Positions 32,856 through 45,158 of a DNA stretch of 64,000 nt are shown here, piece after piece. Under the pieces are notes generated by a model. That model was not told the origin of the DNA, did not search any database, and saw only the letters and a program-made list of their open reading frames with translations. This DNA is from Zizania palustris (Eukaryota > Streptophyta > Magnoliopsida > Poales > Poaceae): NCBI GenBank assembly GCA_019279435.1, contig JAAALK010000082.1:10565455-10629454 (forward strand). The letters run 5' to 3'. Position 1 is the stretch's first letter; every line of letters begins with the position of its first letter. The position numbers were made by a program, and so were the translations under genes.

Positions 32856-34343
32856 TGAGGAGCCATGCTGAATAGCGTGGGCCTCATGGCTCCAGAAGTG
32901 ATGAGTCATTGTCAACGATAGTCAAAGAGGACAGAAGAAGAAGAGATCTGCTGTTTTATGGGCCGCGTGTGACTCAGGTACACGGGAAGCGAGCGACTGT
33001 CGGGCAGAGGGTGCTGCGAAGTCGGGCTGGCCCAATCTAGGTGCATGGGCTAGAAGCAGTAGAAGACCCACTGGGCTGTTGACCAGGGCTGACTCAGGTA
33101 CATGGGCGGTGAGTGATTGCCGGGCTGAGAGAGCTGCGGAATCGGGCCGGCCCAATCCGGGTACCTGGTGCAAAGCCGGTGGAGGCTTTGTCAGTTTCGA
33201 CGCAAAACTGACGACCGTCGATCTTGTATCCGACTGTCCAGAAGAGAAGTCGTAGTCACTACGAAAACTTAGCTTCCAGATAAGTCATCTGTATCTCTAG
33301 GCCCATAGTCAGTCAGTCGTGTCTGTAAAAATTCCTAAGGGCAGTAGAGTCTTTTCCTTTATTCTTGCGTCTGTAAAAACCCTAAGGGGCTGGTAGAATA
33401 TTCCTAGTGTTGGGCAGCCTATAAATAGGGCCCCAAATCCCTAGGGTTGGTCTACCCTTTTAGAAATCACTTTTTCAATCATCCCTTAGGTCATTTTGTT
33501 CCTGCGTGCCTTTTCTCTCTCCCTGTGTGCGCTGCCAGGCAACCTCCTGTTCTTCCTGAGATTCATTTGGCTCTTTACTGTTTGGAAGCTTTTATTCCTA
33601 TTGATTCTCATGCGCAGCACTTCATTTAAGGTTCTGTTGGTTCGGTTTGCACACAACTAATTTATTCCTAAGCAGAAGCTTCTCTGTGGCTTCTGTTTGT
33701 TCTTCACAAGAGTACTAGTTCTTGTGGCTGGTAGCAAGTAGTACTACTTTCCTGTAGCTACAGTATGCTAGTACTTTAGCCTTGCTTTTCCTGTGTTGCT
33801 TTTTGATCGAGTTGGCAGGGCCAAAGTCCCTTTTCTTGTGTGAAGTCCAACTCTGTGAAGCAGACTTCGAATCTGCAAGCTTCGAATATGCAGACTTCGA
33901 ATCAGCAGACTTCGAATCTGCAAGCTTCGAATCTGCAGACTTCGAACAGCAGACTTCGAATCTGCAAGCTTCGAATCTGCATACTTCGAATCTGCATACT
34001 TCGAATCTGCAGGCTTCGAATCTGCATACTTCGAATCTGCATACTTCGAATCTGCAACCTTCGAATCTGCATACTTCGAATCTGCAGGCTCCTAATCTGC
34101 ATACTTCGAATCTGCAACCTCCGAATCTGCAACCTTCGAATCTGCAACCTCCGAATCTGCAACCTTCGAATCTGCAACCTCTGAATCAGCAGACTTCGAA
34201 TCTGCAGACTTAGTCAATCTGTTCTCGCTTTGCTGTTTAGTTTTCTTTTTAAATGCGTTGGGTTTTGGGAGCAGGCCATTGATTCGAAAGAATTTTTTAG
34301 GCGCCCATTCACCCCACCTCTGGTCGCTACTTTCGGTCCTACA
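32856..34343 (+). repeat. S3 5' LTR
   Basis: It runs from TGAGGAGCCATG to GGTCCTACA, 1488 bp. The TATA box (TATAAATA) is at 33420-33427. A 15-bp tandem array fills 33861-34210 in the downstream half, after the presumed transcript start. The last 70 bp match the LTR ends of S2, S4 and S5. Confidence 0.92.
33861..34210. repeat. 15-bp minisatellite in the S3 5' LTR
   Basis: About 23 head-to-tail copies of a 15-bp unit, ACTTCGAATCTGCAG, with variants at the two bases before TTCGAA. It lies in the transcribed R/U5 part. Repeated pentapeptides appear in all frames because the unit is a multiple of three. The S2 LTRs show no such array; the S3 3' LTR is cut off before the corresponding place. Confidence 0.95.
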
Positions 34344-34345
34344 AG

Positions 34346-34357
34346 TGGTATCAGAGC
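34346..34357 (+). promoter_or_regulatory. S3 primer-binding site (initiator tRNA-Met)
   Basis: TGGTATCAGAGC lies two bases after the 5' LTR, as in S1 and (minus strand, 57063-57074) S2. Confidence 0.92.
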
Positions 34358-34408
34358 GAGGTTAGGGTTTTTACATACCTTAACCGGTTCTAAACCCCAG
34401 TAGTGACC

Positions 34409-37158
34409 ATGACGTCTCCTGGCAAGGTCCCGTCCTTGGAAGCCTATGGCTATAACTATTGGAAGACTCGCATGCGAGCTTATCTCATGAGCCAGGGTTC
34501 GGACATTTGGGACATTTGCGTTCACACCACGTTTGTCATTTTCCAGTCGCTGAGCATGGTACTGCTGGTATCATTGCTCAGCATCTGAGCAACAGTAAGG
34601 CTGTGAACATTCTGTTTTCTGGTTTAGGTCCCACTGAGTTTGAGCGTGTGAGTCATCTCTCCACTGCGAGAGAGATCTGGGCTACCCTCAAGGCACACCA
34701 TGAGGGAACATCACAGGTCAAGGCTCGGCTCTATCAGACCTACAGGCGTGAATATGAGAATTTCACACAGAAGCCGGGTGAATCTGTTGAGGATCTGTTT
34801 GGTCGTTTTCAGTCGATCATAAACAAGCTTCGAGACAACAAGGCCGAGGGAGCTCAGTTAGTCTCAGATCACGAGCAGGCACTCAAGGTTCTCCATACCT
34901 TGGACCCAAAGATCTGGGAGATCAAGGTATCCTCTATCGTTGAGAGCACTTCTTACAATACCTTGACCATTTCTGAGTTGTTTAGCAAGCTGAAGGCCAC
35001 TGAGGTAGATATCCAGCTGAGATCAAATCTCACTGGTTCTGGATCAAAATCCCTGGCCCTTGCTACACCTTCTGTTGATCCCTCTTCTGTGAGTTGTGTT
35101 GGGTTCTCTTTGATGTCTATCACTGAGGACCAGCTAGAGTTATTGGGAGATGATGATTTGTGTCTTTTTAACAACCGGGTGCGTCGTGTCTATGATAAGA
35201 GAATGTTCAAAAGACACGGCACAAAATCCGGATGCTTTGAGTGTGGTGATCCAGGACACTTCATTGCCGACTGCCCCAAGCGCAATGGACACAAGAAGGG
35301 CACCGGTGGCAGCTTCCATGACTCCGGCAAGCACGAGAGCTCATCCTTCAACAAGGGCAAGCCGAAGACCCGATTCTTCAAGAAGGCCCTGAAGGACTAC
35401 CGGCGAGAGAACAAGAAGCGTGACGAGGCCTTCTTCGCCGAGATGGAGAAGAGCTACTCCAAGCGGTCCACGTCTTCTTCCTCTTCATCGAGCTCAAGCG
35501 ACGAGGAGATCGCCATCAGGAAGGGGAAGGACAAGGATGATCCGGCGGGCCTCTGCTTCATGGCCTTCGGAGACAAGCCGAAGAGCCGCTCACATCAGCG
35601 CCGAAGATCCCGCAAGAGCTTCTGTTCAATGGCTCTTGGGGATAAGGATGAAAATAGCTCCTCCGACGACTCCGACGACGACGACAACAAGGTATCATCC
35701 TACGAGCGCAAAATCGTTGATTTACTTGAGAGCAATCGTCAGGAGTTGAAATATCGGGAAAAACTGCTTAGGGGGGCTAAGAAGAGGATAGATGAGTTAG
35801 AAAGTGAGCTTGACCTGGCCAACGGCAGAATTGAGAGTCTATCTTCTTCCCCTTGCTTGGGTGATAGCAGTGAGTGCCCGAAGTGTGAGGTGCTTCTGTG
35901 TGACCTGTCGACTCTGAAGTCCAGGTACACAGAAAGGGTTGATGAGAGGGACGCTTTGGCCATTGAGCTTGAAAGCGCTCAGCTGGAGCTAAAAGATGCT
36001 CAAGCCACTGTCGTCGCACCCTGTGTTGATTGCCCATCCCATCTACCTGCCTTAGCTGAGCTGAAATCCAAGGGTGATGAACATTTGGGTGATTTGGAGA
36101 GGTTGAGAGCTGAGCTTGCCCAGACTAGGCTAGAGCTGGAGACACTGTCAGTTCCACCCACTGTCTGTGAGAACTGTCTGTCTCTTAGAATGGAATTGAT
36201 TAAGCTGAAAGCCGAAAAGTGTGTACAAGTAGAGAATGAGTGTGAGACCTGCTTGTCTCAGGTGGAGGTTCTAGCTTCCTTTAGAGAGGAGCTAGCACAT
36301 TCTCAGAATGAGAACTTTTACCTACGTTCTATCCGGAGTTAGATCAGTGCCAGAGAGCCACATCTTGGCATGATGATCCAGCAGTTCAAGAGGCAGGATG
36401 GGTTTGGGGTAGGTTACACCTACACCAAGGCTGACTTTGAGAGTGCCATTAGCCGGGCAGTGGAGTGGAGTAAAATGACTCCTGAGCAGAGATACCCCAA
36501 GACTCACTCCACTGAGTCTTCCCAGGCTTGTCAGCCCAAGGATGGAGTAATCCATGAACCACCAAAAGCTCCACCCAAGAAGCCTATCTGGGTTCCTAAG
36601 CCCAAAAACCTCCACACTTCTCTTGTCTCTCTTCCTGGACCCTCTCAGCCCAAGAAGACTACACCTAACACCACCAAGCCCAAGAATCCTAAACCTCAAC
36701 CACATCCCAAGAAGCCCACCTATCATTGTGAGTATTGTCAGAGAGACGGGCATCTTGCGGAGTTTTGCTTCAGGAGGAAGCGGGTTGAGAGAGCAGAGAA
36801 AGCTCGTGGTGGTCAGGAGTAGTTCTACCAGCAGGGTGGTAGACTGCGTGTTCCTCGACGCGGGGAGAGGCTGGAGGCCAGGCCGCGTCGTGTAGGTGGC
36901 GGTAGAGGAGACGGCTTTCTTGCCCGTGCTCCAGTTGGTGGTGTTCGTTCCGGCAGAGCTCCAGGTCGTTTTGGCTACGGTCCTGGACCTCGTGGCCGAG
37001 ACTTTAAGCAGAACCAAGGACCGCGCTTTGAGCCACGTTTTGGTCCGAACTCTCATGATGATTTCTGCTTTCCGTCTTTTGAGCAGATGGCTCGACACTG
37101 GTTTAGCTTTTTTGCTAAACCTGGTGCCGAACCATTTGCTCCCACTTACAGCCACTGA
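34409..37158 (+). pseudogene. S3 gag, long Sirevirus type
   Basis: The ATG at 34409 starts gag (YGYNYWKTRMRAYLMSQ). A one-base frameshift near 34540 leads into the frame 34459-36342. This carries the UBN2-type core (STAREIWATLKAHHEGTSQ), a first zinc knuckle (CFECGDPGHFIADC, 35233-35274), a serine/lysine-rich segment, and a long glutamate/leucine-rich part that looks like a coiled coil. After TAG at 36340-36342 the same frame continues to 36822 with a second knuckle (CEYCQRDGHLAEFC, 36727-36768), then after another TAG an arginine/glycine-rich tail to about 37158. Two stops and one shift separate about 900 codons. The S2 copy matches throughout. Confidence 0.9.
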
Positions 37159-37160
37159 TT

Positions 37161-40100
37161 GTGCAGGATCGGGGACTGGAGGACGTATGGATCATGGACT
37201 CGAGATGTTCTCGCCACATGACGGGACATCGCAAATGGTTCTCCAGTCTCACTCCCTCGAGCTCCAAAGAATACATCACGTTCGGGAACAGCGGTCAAGG
37301 GAATGTAAGTGGCATAGGCTCAATTTGCATTTCAGATCATTTCTCTTTGAAGAATGTTGCTTTGGTTAAGAATTTGAACTTCAATTTGATTTCTGTTTCG
37401 CAACTTCTTGAGGATGGTTTGGAAGTGCGTTTTAAGAAGGGCAATTCTTCTGTGGTTGATTCTAAAGGGTCTTTGGTTTGTCAGATTTTACCTTTCGGTA
37501 AAGTTTTTCGAATTGACTTCTCTAGTTCTTTTGGCCCTTCTCGTTGTTTGATTGCTGGATCTTCTTCTGAGCTCTGGAAGTGGCATAGGAGGTTAGGTCA
37601 CTTGAGTTTTGATCTGCTAGTCAGGTTAAGCTCTATGGACCTCATCTGAGGATTGCCCAAGCTTAAGATGGAGAAGGATCTAGTTTGTCATCCCTGTCGT
37701 CATGGGAAAATGGTTGCCGCTTCTCACTCACCTGTGACTCAGGTGATGACTTCATATCCGGGCGATCTTTTACACTTGGACACTGTTGGTCCAGCTCGGT
37801 TACGTTCAGTCGGTGGGAAGTGGTACGCACTTGTCATAGTTGACGACTTTTCTCGATTCTCGTGGGTTTTCTTTTTGGAGTCTAAGGATGAAACGTTTCA
37901 GTTTGTTCATGACCTGATTTTGAAACTGAAGAATGAGAACAATGGTCGGATGCAAGCAATTCGCTCCGACAACGGCTCTGACTTCAAGAACTCTCAGTTC
38001 GTCAGCTTCTGTAGTGATCAGGGTCTGGACCATCAGTTTTCTTCTCCTTACACTCCCCCACAGAACGGCGTTGTGGAACGAAAGAACCGCACGCTAGTCG
38101 AGATGGCCAGGACGATGCTCGATGAGCACAGGACTCCTAGGCGTTTTTGGGCTGAAGCCATGAACACGGCTTGCTATCTGGCCAACCGCATCTTTCTTAG
38201 AGCTTACCTTGGTAAGACATCATATGAACCGCGGTTTGCCAGACAGCCCAAGGTGAGCCACTTGCGAGCGTTTGGTTGCAAGTGCTTTGTGCTCAAGAAG
38301 GGAGGGCATTTGGACAAGTTTGAGTCTCGTTGCTGGGATGGTGTTTTTCTTGGTTATGCATTGCATTCTCGAGGCTTCCGTGTTTGGAACCTCGAATCCC
38401 AGCTGCTTGTCGAGACCTGTGAGGTTTCATTTGATGAGTCCTTGCCTTCTTTGACTCCTTCTTTTGAGCCTTCTGATGGTGAGCTCGGAGAGTCCATCTT
38501 CGAGGAAGATGATGACACTCTAGCCGCTAATGAGGGTGGACCTTCTGCATCCCCCACAGAGCCCACACCTTCTGAGACTTCGACTGAGGATGAGGGCGGA
38601 CCTCTGATCACTTCTTCCACTACGATCGAGCCCCCTCAGTCGAGTCCAAAGGTGCATGCTGCTGACTCCAGTGAGGTGACTTCAGATCACCAGGGAACTC
38701 GAGCAGTTCAGCGTGACCATCCCTCAGAGCTCATCATAGGTGATTTGATTGAGAGAACTTTGCGTTCTTCCACCTCTCTTGCTGTGTTTGCTGAATCTGC
38801 TTTTGTTGCATCTTTTGAGCCCAGAGATGTTTCTCATGCTCTTTCTGATTCAAATTGGATTAATGCTATGCAAGAAGAGCTTGAGAATTTTGTCCATAAT
38901 CGGGTTTGGACACTAGTTGAGCCGCCACCAGGATGCAACCCCATAGGCACCAAATGGGTGTTCAAGAACAAACAAGGTGAAGATGGGGTTGTGGTGCGCA
39001 ACAAAGCTCGACTAGTTGCCCAGGGTTTTTGCCAAAAAGAGGGTATTGATTTTGAAGAAACTTTCGCCCCTGTTGCCCGTCTTGAGTCCATTCGTATTCT
39101 CTTAGCTTTTGCCGCTTCGAAGGGTTTTAAGCTTTTTCAAATGGACGTTAAGAGTGCCTTTCTGAACGGGTTCATAGAGGAGGAAGTTTATGTTAGGCAG
39201 CCCCCCGGTTTTGAGAACCCTAAGTTTCCTCGACATGTTTTTAAGTTGCAGAAAGCTTTATATGGGTTGAAGCAAGCCCCCAGGGCTTGGTATGACCGGT
39301 TAAAGCAATTTTTGTTGGGGAAGGGCTTTGTGATGGGTTCTGTGGACAAAACTCTCTTTTTGCTCAGAGTTGCTTCAGACTTCTTAGTTGCTCAAATTTA
39401 CGTGGATGATATTATTTTTGGCGGTACTACTGATTCTCTTGTGTCCAAGTTCTCTGAGCAGATGCACAGTGAGTTTGAGATGAGCCTCATGGGTGAGCTC
39501 AAGTACTTCTTAGGGCTCCAGATCAAGCAGACCAAGGACGGCACCTTCATCCACCAAGGTAAGTACACTCGCGACATGCTTAAGAAATTTTACTTTGGTG
39601 GTGAGTTGAAGCCGCAGATGACCCCGATGGGCACATTTGGGGGTCTCGACAAGGACGAGAGCGGCGTCAAGGTCAATGAAAGGGAGTTTCGAGGGATGAT
39701 CGGTTCGCTGTTATACTTAACGGCAACAAGACCGGACATACAGTTCGTCGTGGGACTTTGCGCGCGCTTCTTGTCTTCACCACGCGCGTCTCATCGGCAG
39801 GCTGTCAAGCGCATCTTCAGGTATCTCACTTATGCGCCTGATCTTGGTCTTTTCTATTCAGCATCATCTTCTCTCGATTTCTCTGGATTTTCGGATGCTG
39901 ATTTTGGTGGGTGCCGGTTGGATCGCAAGTCGACTTCCGGTACTTTCCAGTTTCTTGGTTCTTCTCTTGTATCTTGGTCTTCTCGAAAGCAATCTGGAGT
40001 TGCTCTTTCGACCACAGAGGCTAAGTACGTAGCTGCTGCTAGCTGCTGCTCACAGTTGGTTTGGATGATTTCCACTCTACGAGATTTTGGGTTGTTCTTT

Positions 40101-40349
40101 CCTACTAGAGTTCCTTTGTTTTGCGACAGCACCAGTGCAATTAGTGTAGGGAAAAACCCATGTCTCCATTCAAAAAACAAACACATTGATGTGCGCTTTC
40201 ACTTCTTGCGGGATCAATATGAGAAAGGTGTCATTGACCTTGTTCATGTTGATACCCATCATCAGTTGGCTGATATTTTCACCAAACCCCTAGATCAGTC
40301 TACATTTGAGCGTTTACGAGGGGATTTGGGTGTTGTATATCCTTTTTAG
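37161..40349 (+). pseudogene. S3 pol: protease, integrase, RT, RNase H
   Basis: One frame from 37161 to 40349 is broken only by TGA at 37647-37649 (CGA in the S2 copy). The protease site reads MDSRC where D-S-G is expected, so the catalytic triplet is damaged. The zinc finger follows (about 37580-37710). Integrase keeps DDFSRFSWVFF, SDNGSDFKN and NGVVERKNRT. An acidic, serine-rich spacer covers about 38420-38760. RT has FAPVARLESIRIL, MDVKSAFLNG and the intact YVDDIIFGG, and RNase H has SDADFGGC, CDSTSAISV and KPLDQSTFE. It ends with a natural TAG. It is the second-best preserved pol in the window. Confidence 0.93.
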
Positions 40350-41617
40350 GATATTTTGCGTTAGTTTTTTTTCTTCTTTCTTTCTTCTTTACTCTTTTCT
40401 TGAGTCTTTCTGTGTGTGTTCATATCTTGCATATTCACATATCACACTTTTGAGCTTGCTTCTGTTATATGATTGAACTGCTTTACATATTCTAGCTGGT
40501 ACATGCTTTTGATTACTTGTCGATGATCATGCTTTGCTTCAGTTCAAATGATATGTCTGATATCTGTCATATGCATGGCTTTTATGCTTTAAAATTGAAA
40601 AATGATCACCATTTCTTCTGGTAACTAGCATGCGTAGGCTGAATGTTCTTGCTATCTCTTACATGCCTTGTAGCTAGTTTCTGACTTAGATGCAAATATG
40701 CAACTTGGACATCTGTATGCTTTAAACATGGAAATGTGCTATAAAAATGATGAAAATTCGAGAACAATGAAAATTCCATGCCTTTTTGTGCATAACTTGA
40801 AAAGATCCAGGTGGGTTTGCTTTGTCGCATTACATTTGTTCTGGACTGCATACCATAGCACTTTGGTATGAACTAGGACAGTGTAGTGTATGCCAAGACC
40901 AATGTCTTAAGCTTCTGATTGTCCAGATCTGGCCTAGGCTTGACTTGGTCGGTCAGCATAAGGTTTGACATGCAAATAACCCCTTGCAAAAATGAAGAAG
41001 GAAAAAGAAAAAGCTTGAAAATTGAAATGATAACAAGTTTGCTGAAGCACTTTGTTTCTGAACAAAGCTTATCTTGGTAGATATCAGTTAGCTTTTGCAT
41101 CTCATGTTTTACCTTGCTTGTTTTACTAGAAAATGTGGTGATGCTTTTTGTTTGCAATTCTTTTGCTATACTTGTTAGATGTTGTAATTGCAGTCAATCA
41201 TATTTGAGAAGCATGCTTTCTACACTCCTTATGCACTCCAGTTGAATTCACTGCATATTTTGAGGGAAGGGGGAGTTGCATTTCAGGGGGAGTCTGTGTC
41301 TCTATTGAGTGCTTGATGAGTTCACTTGTCAACAAGGGGGAGAAACTTTGGGATCAGAGTTTAAGGGGGAGTTCTTACTCTGTTGATATCCTTGTTGTTC
41401 TGAAATCGCAGTCATTTTGTGCTTTTACATTTTGGTTAACCATAATGACCGCTTCTTGCTTTTGTTCGGCTTTTGGTCATTAGGGTTAAACTTTTTACCT
41501 TATTTTTCTTCTTCTTCTTGTTTTCTTGTGTTCTGTTTTTGTGTTTCCACAGTTGTTCGCAGGTGCTGAAGAGCTGAAAAAGAGGAGTGTTGACAATGCA
41601 CTCATCAAGGGGGAGAT
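40350..41617 (+). promoter_or_regulatory. S3 3' untranslated region with repeated polypurine motifs
   Basis: No ORF3 is present here, unlike S1. AGGGGGAG or a close variant occurs at about 41268, 41286, 41334, 41364 and finally 41608, next to the 3' LTR (CAAGGGGGAGAT). Only the last can be the regular plus-strand primer. The rest of the 1.27 kb is AT-rich without recognisable coding content. Confidence 0.8.
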
Positions 41618-42434
41618 TGAGGAGCCATGCTGAATAGCGTGGGCCTCATGGCTCCAGAAGTGATGAGTCATTGTCAACGATAGTCAAAGAGGACAGAAGA
41701 AGAAGAGATCTGTTGTTTTATGGGCCGCGTGTGACTCAGGTACACGGGCAGCGAGTGACTGTCGGGCAGAGGAGGCTGCGAAGTCGGGCTGGCCCAATCC
41801 GGGTGCATGGGCCAGAAGCAGTAGAAGACCCACTGGGCTATTGACCAGGGCTGACTCAGGTACACGGGCGGTGAGTGATTGCCGGGCTGAGAGAGCTGCG
41901 GAATTGGGCCGGCCCAATCCGGGTACCTGGTGCAAAGCCGATGGAGGCTTTGTCAGTTTCGGCGCAAAACTGACGACCGTCGATCTTGTATCCGACTGTC
42001 CAGAAGAGAAGCCGTAGTCGCTACAAATACTTAGCTTCCGGATAAGTCATCTGTATCTCTAGGCCCATAGTCAGTCAGTCGTGTTTGTAAAAATTCCTAA
42101 GGGCAGTAGAGTCTTTTCCTTTATTCTTGCGTCTGTAAAAACCCTAAGGGGCTGGTAGAATATTCCTAGTGTTGGGCAGCCTATAAATAGGGCCCCAAAT
42201 CCCTAGGGTTGGTCTACCCTTTTAGAAATCACTTTTTCAATCATCCCTTGGGTCATTTTGTTCCTGTGTGCTTTTTCTCTCTCCCTGTGTGCGCCGCCAG
42301 GCAACCTCCTGTTCTTCCTGAGATTCATTTGGCTCTTTACTGTTTGGAAGCTTTTATTCCTATTGATTCTCATGTGCAGCACTTCATTTAAGGTTTTGTT
42401 GGTTCGGTTTGCACACAACTAATTTATTCCTAAG
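41618..42434 (+). repeat. S3 3' LTR, truncated
   Basis: It matches 32856-33667 with about 25 substitutions by eye, mostly transitions, and a few small length differences. TATA box at 42182-42189. It breaks off after CCTAAG, where the 5' LTR continues CAGAAG and this copy switches to G2 integrase. Confidence 0.9.
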
Positions 42435-43507
42435 GGGCTTTGTGGCACCCACCAGTCGGCCCAAAAGATGAGTTGGATGCTCAAAAGAGCGGGGTTTTAT
42501 TGGCCGACTATGACTGAAGATTGCTTCAAGTACTACAAAGGGCGTGAGGCATGTCAGAAGTTTGGCAACATCCAGTTAGCTCCTGCCTCATTAGTCAATC
42601 CCATTGTCAAGCCATGGCCGTTTCGAGGTTGGGGTTTAGACTTCATCGGCCAGATCTACCCTCCTCCTCAAAAGGGCATCGGTTCGTGTTAATGGCGACA
42701 TATTACTTCACCAAATGGACCGAGGCCGTACCTCTCAAGAACATGACTCACAATGAGGTACGTGATTTTATTTTAAAGCACATCATACATAGATTCGGCA
42801 TCCCTCAAACTCTTACTACGGATCAAGGTAGTTCATTTGTCTCTAAAGAAGTAAGGGACTTCGCCGAATACTATGGCGTTAAGTTGATAAACTCTTCACC
42901 TTACTATGCTCAGGCCAATGGTCAGGCCAAGTCTAGTAATAAAACTGTGATTAAGCTTATTAAGAAGAAAATTGAGGAGTTTCCCAAAAGGTGGCATGAA
43001 GTGCTTTCTGAGGCATTATGGGCTTGTAGGATTGCAAAGCACAGTGCCACCAAGGTCAGTCCATATGAGTTAGTACATGGACAAGAGGTCGTTCTGCTTG
43101 TAGAGGTAGATCTTGGCTCCTTAAGAGTGTTAAAGAAAGACGGCTTATCAGTCGATGAGTATGAAGCTCTTCTGAAGGATAATCTGGAGGAAGTGACCGA
43201 TAAGAGACTAAGGGCTTTAGAAGCCATAGAAGTAGATAAGAAAAGAGTAGCTAAAGCCTACAATAAGAAGGTTAAACCAAAATCGTTTCAAATAGGAGAA
43301 TTGGTATGGAAGACGATTTTGCCTTTAGGCACGAAGAGTCCCAAATTTGGGAAATGGTCACCTAGTTGGGAAGGTCCTTTTAAGATAGCTGAAATCGCTC
43401 CCGGCAACGCATACGTGTTGGAATCCCTGCAAGGGGAGTGGTTTCGAAGAGATTTGAATGGTAGATACTCGAAAAGGTATTTCCCAAGTGTGTGGCAAAT
43501 GTCATAA
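42435..43507 (+). pseudogene. G2 integrase (core and C-terminus)
   Basis: The fragment starts within the zinc-binding region (HQSAQKMSWMLKRAGFYWP, with ACQKFG following). A frameshift near 42678 leads into 42700-43507, with the catalytic core FTKWTEAVPL and TDQGSSFVSKEV. The last catalytic position reads NGQAKSSNKT, where the family has glutamate before S/A-S-N-K, so the third catalytic residue is changed to lysine (AAG at 42928-42930). The C-terminal domain (WKTILPLG, WEGPFKIAEI) ends with TAA at 43505-43507. No chromodomain. The S3-linked deletion removed everything upstream, back to the protease linker. Confidence 0.88.
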
Positions 43508-43592
43508 AGGTGTCGGAAGGCCGATACGAATGGTATCATCTTCAGCTCGTTATGCTTTTAGTTCACTAGTTCACTAAAAGGCAGGGGGCATG

Positions 43593-45153
43593 TGTTGATA
43601 GCAAAAATGGCATTAATGGCTATATTATCAAAATATCAATTTTTGGTGATTTGGGACAAAAGTACACATGTCCAGGGTCTGTCCGAAGCCCTACAGGGCC
43701 GAACTCCATCGAGCTATGGGCTTCGAAAGCCTCTAGCCAGCCCATGGGCTTCGGCCAGGAAACCTTCGGAGGCCCACACTGCCGAAGCTTCGGAAGCCTT
43801 CGGAGGCCCACGCTGCCGAAGATTCTGAAGCCCATGATGTCGAAGTTTCGGCCCAAGGAGCAAGCCTCGACGAGCCTGGCCGAAGCCCACGCTGTCGAAG
43901 CTTCGGCCTGAGGAGCAAGCCTCTAAAGGCCTGGCCGAAGCCCACGCTATCGAAGCTTTGGCCCGAGGAGCAACCTCAATGGGCCTGGCCGAAGCCCACG
44001 TTATCGAAGCTTCGGCCCGAGGAGCAAGCCTCAATTGGCATGGCCGAAGCCCATGCTACCAAAGCTTCGGCCCAAGGAGCAGGCCTCGATGGGCCTAGCT
44101 AAAGCCCACCTCGGTAGAGATAGAGCTTTTTGTATCGCCAGCTCAATTTCTATCTCTATCAGGCCAGATTAATAGTAGATTAGATTGGGAGTTAACCCCC
44201 TATAAATAGAGAGGCATGGCCGGCGTAGAGAGCCCCCCAACTCAAATCAAACCAAAACCATGCTTTGATCGTACCTTTACTTTTACCTTTACTTTTTTGT
44301 ACCTCTTCATGGGTTTGCCTGGAAACCATCCGTCCACTGCTAAGGAACAGTGGTAAGCCTTGGTACTTCGCATGTGAAGTCCCCGTTAATCTACAAAACA
44401 GATTGCTATCGCCTTGTTATTTCGCCTATGAAGTATCCGCTAATCTGCGTAATAGATTGCTACCTTCGCCACCCGTACAACACCTCGCAAAATTTGGTCC
44501 TAAGGCCGAATTGGTACTTCGCATTGTCCCTGTTACAGGTTCGCATGTTCGGAGCCCCTTCGCCGGAGGTGTCCGGAGCTGAGAGATCGGTTTCGGAGGT
44601 CCCCAGGACACCCTTAGATAGGACCGCATGCTTAACAACAGGCTCCGCTAAGCATACTTCGTCGTGACAGACTTCACCACGAACATACTCCGCACCATAC
44701 GAAGTTGCACCCACGTGGGGCCTTTGCGTCACTACTCTGTAATTCGCAGCATCGGAGATCTCACGCCGAACCCCGCTGTTCGGAGGTGATCACCGTGTCT
44801 AGATCCGTTCGGAGTCTACCTTTGGATGGATCAGTCCGGACGCCGAAGCACCCTTCGGCAGGGCACTTCGCACCAGACGCCGAAGGTACCCTTCGGCGCA
44901 CCCTTCGCATCAGACTTCGAACCAGGAGGACTCCGACTGGTTTGCCAATTTTAACCTATTTAACCTATTTCTTTTGGCTAATTGGATTATTTTGTGTAAT
45001 CTGGTTGCCTGGCGACTCCACCCCCTTATCACTTTTAAGGGTAGTCGGAACACGGCGTCAGTGCTACGTCATGCTTAGGCATGTCCCTAAGTATCTGTGC
45101 ACTTTTGGATTGCCAGACTGACCCAAGTGCGGGGGCACGATCTCGTGTCAACA
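43593..45153 (+). repeat. G2 3' LTR
   Basis: It starts TGTTGATAGCAAAAATGG after the polypurine tract AAAAGGCAGGGGGCATG (43576-43592) and ends TCTCGTGTCAACA. At 1561 bp it is 43 bp longer than the 5' LTR. The 55-bp array is at 43850-44105 and the TATA box at 44201-44208. Confidence 0.92.
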
Positions 45154-45158
45154 CGAGG

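Larger units (their letters stand above)
32856..42434 (+). mobile_element. S3: Sirevirus-type copia element inside G2, truncated 3' LTR
   Basis: The 5' LTR at 32856-34343 starts TGAGGAGCCATG. The primer site TGGTATCAGAGC is at 34346-34357. Gag, pol, a non-coding 3' region and the polypurine tract (41606-41617) follow, then a 3' LTR that stops at 42434 after about 817 of 1488 bp. At that point sequence passes directly into G2 integrase. The deletion removed the right LTR end and target duplication, so only the left flank (AAGGC) can be read. It shares family with S2, S4 and S5. Confidence 0.92.
27268..45153 (+). mobile_element. G2: Ty3-gypsy element, plus strand, inserted in the S2 3' LTR
   Basis: The LTRs at 27268-28785 and 43593-45153 are flanked by CGAGG (27263-27267 and 45154-45158). 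Internal order: primer site, gag, proline-rich spacer, protease, linker, then S3 and a deletion, then the rest of integrase and a polypurine tract (43576-43592). RT, RNase H and the integrase N-terminus were lost with the end of S3. It is a sister of G0. The LTR pair shows more differences than the S3 pair, as expected if S3 entered later. Confidence 0.92.

Noticed and set aside
33861..34210. CRISPR array
   Set aside because: Units are contiguous 15-mers without spacers, in a plant retrotransposon LTR; the 55-bp and 60-bp arrays likewise lack spacers.
33782..34213. Long ORFs of repeated pentapeptides (SNLQT-like), resembling pentapeptide-repeat proteins
   Set aside because: They come from the 15-bp array and are open in several frames on both strands; no start context, domain or conservation supports a protein.
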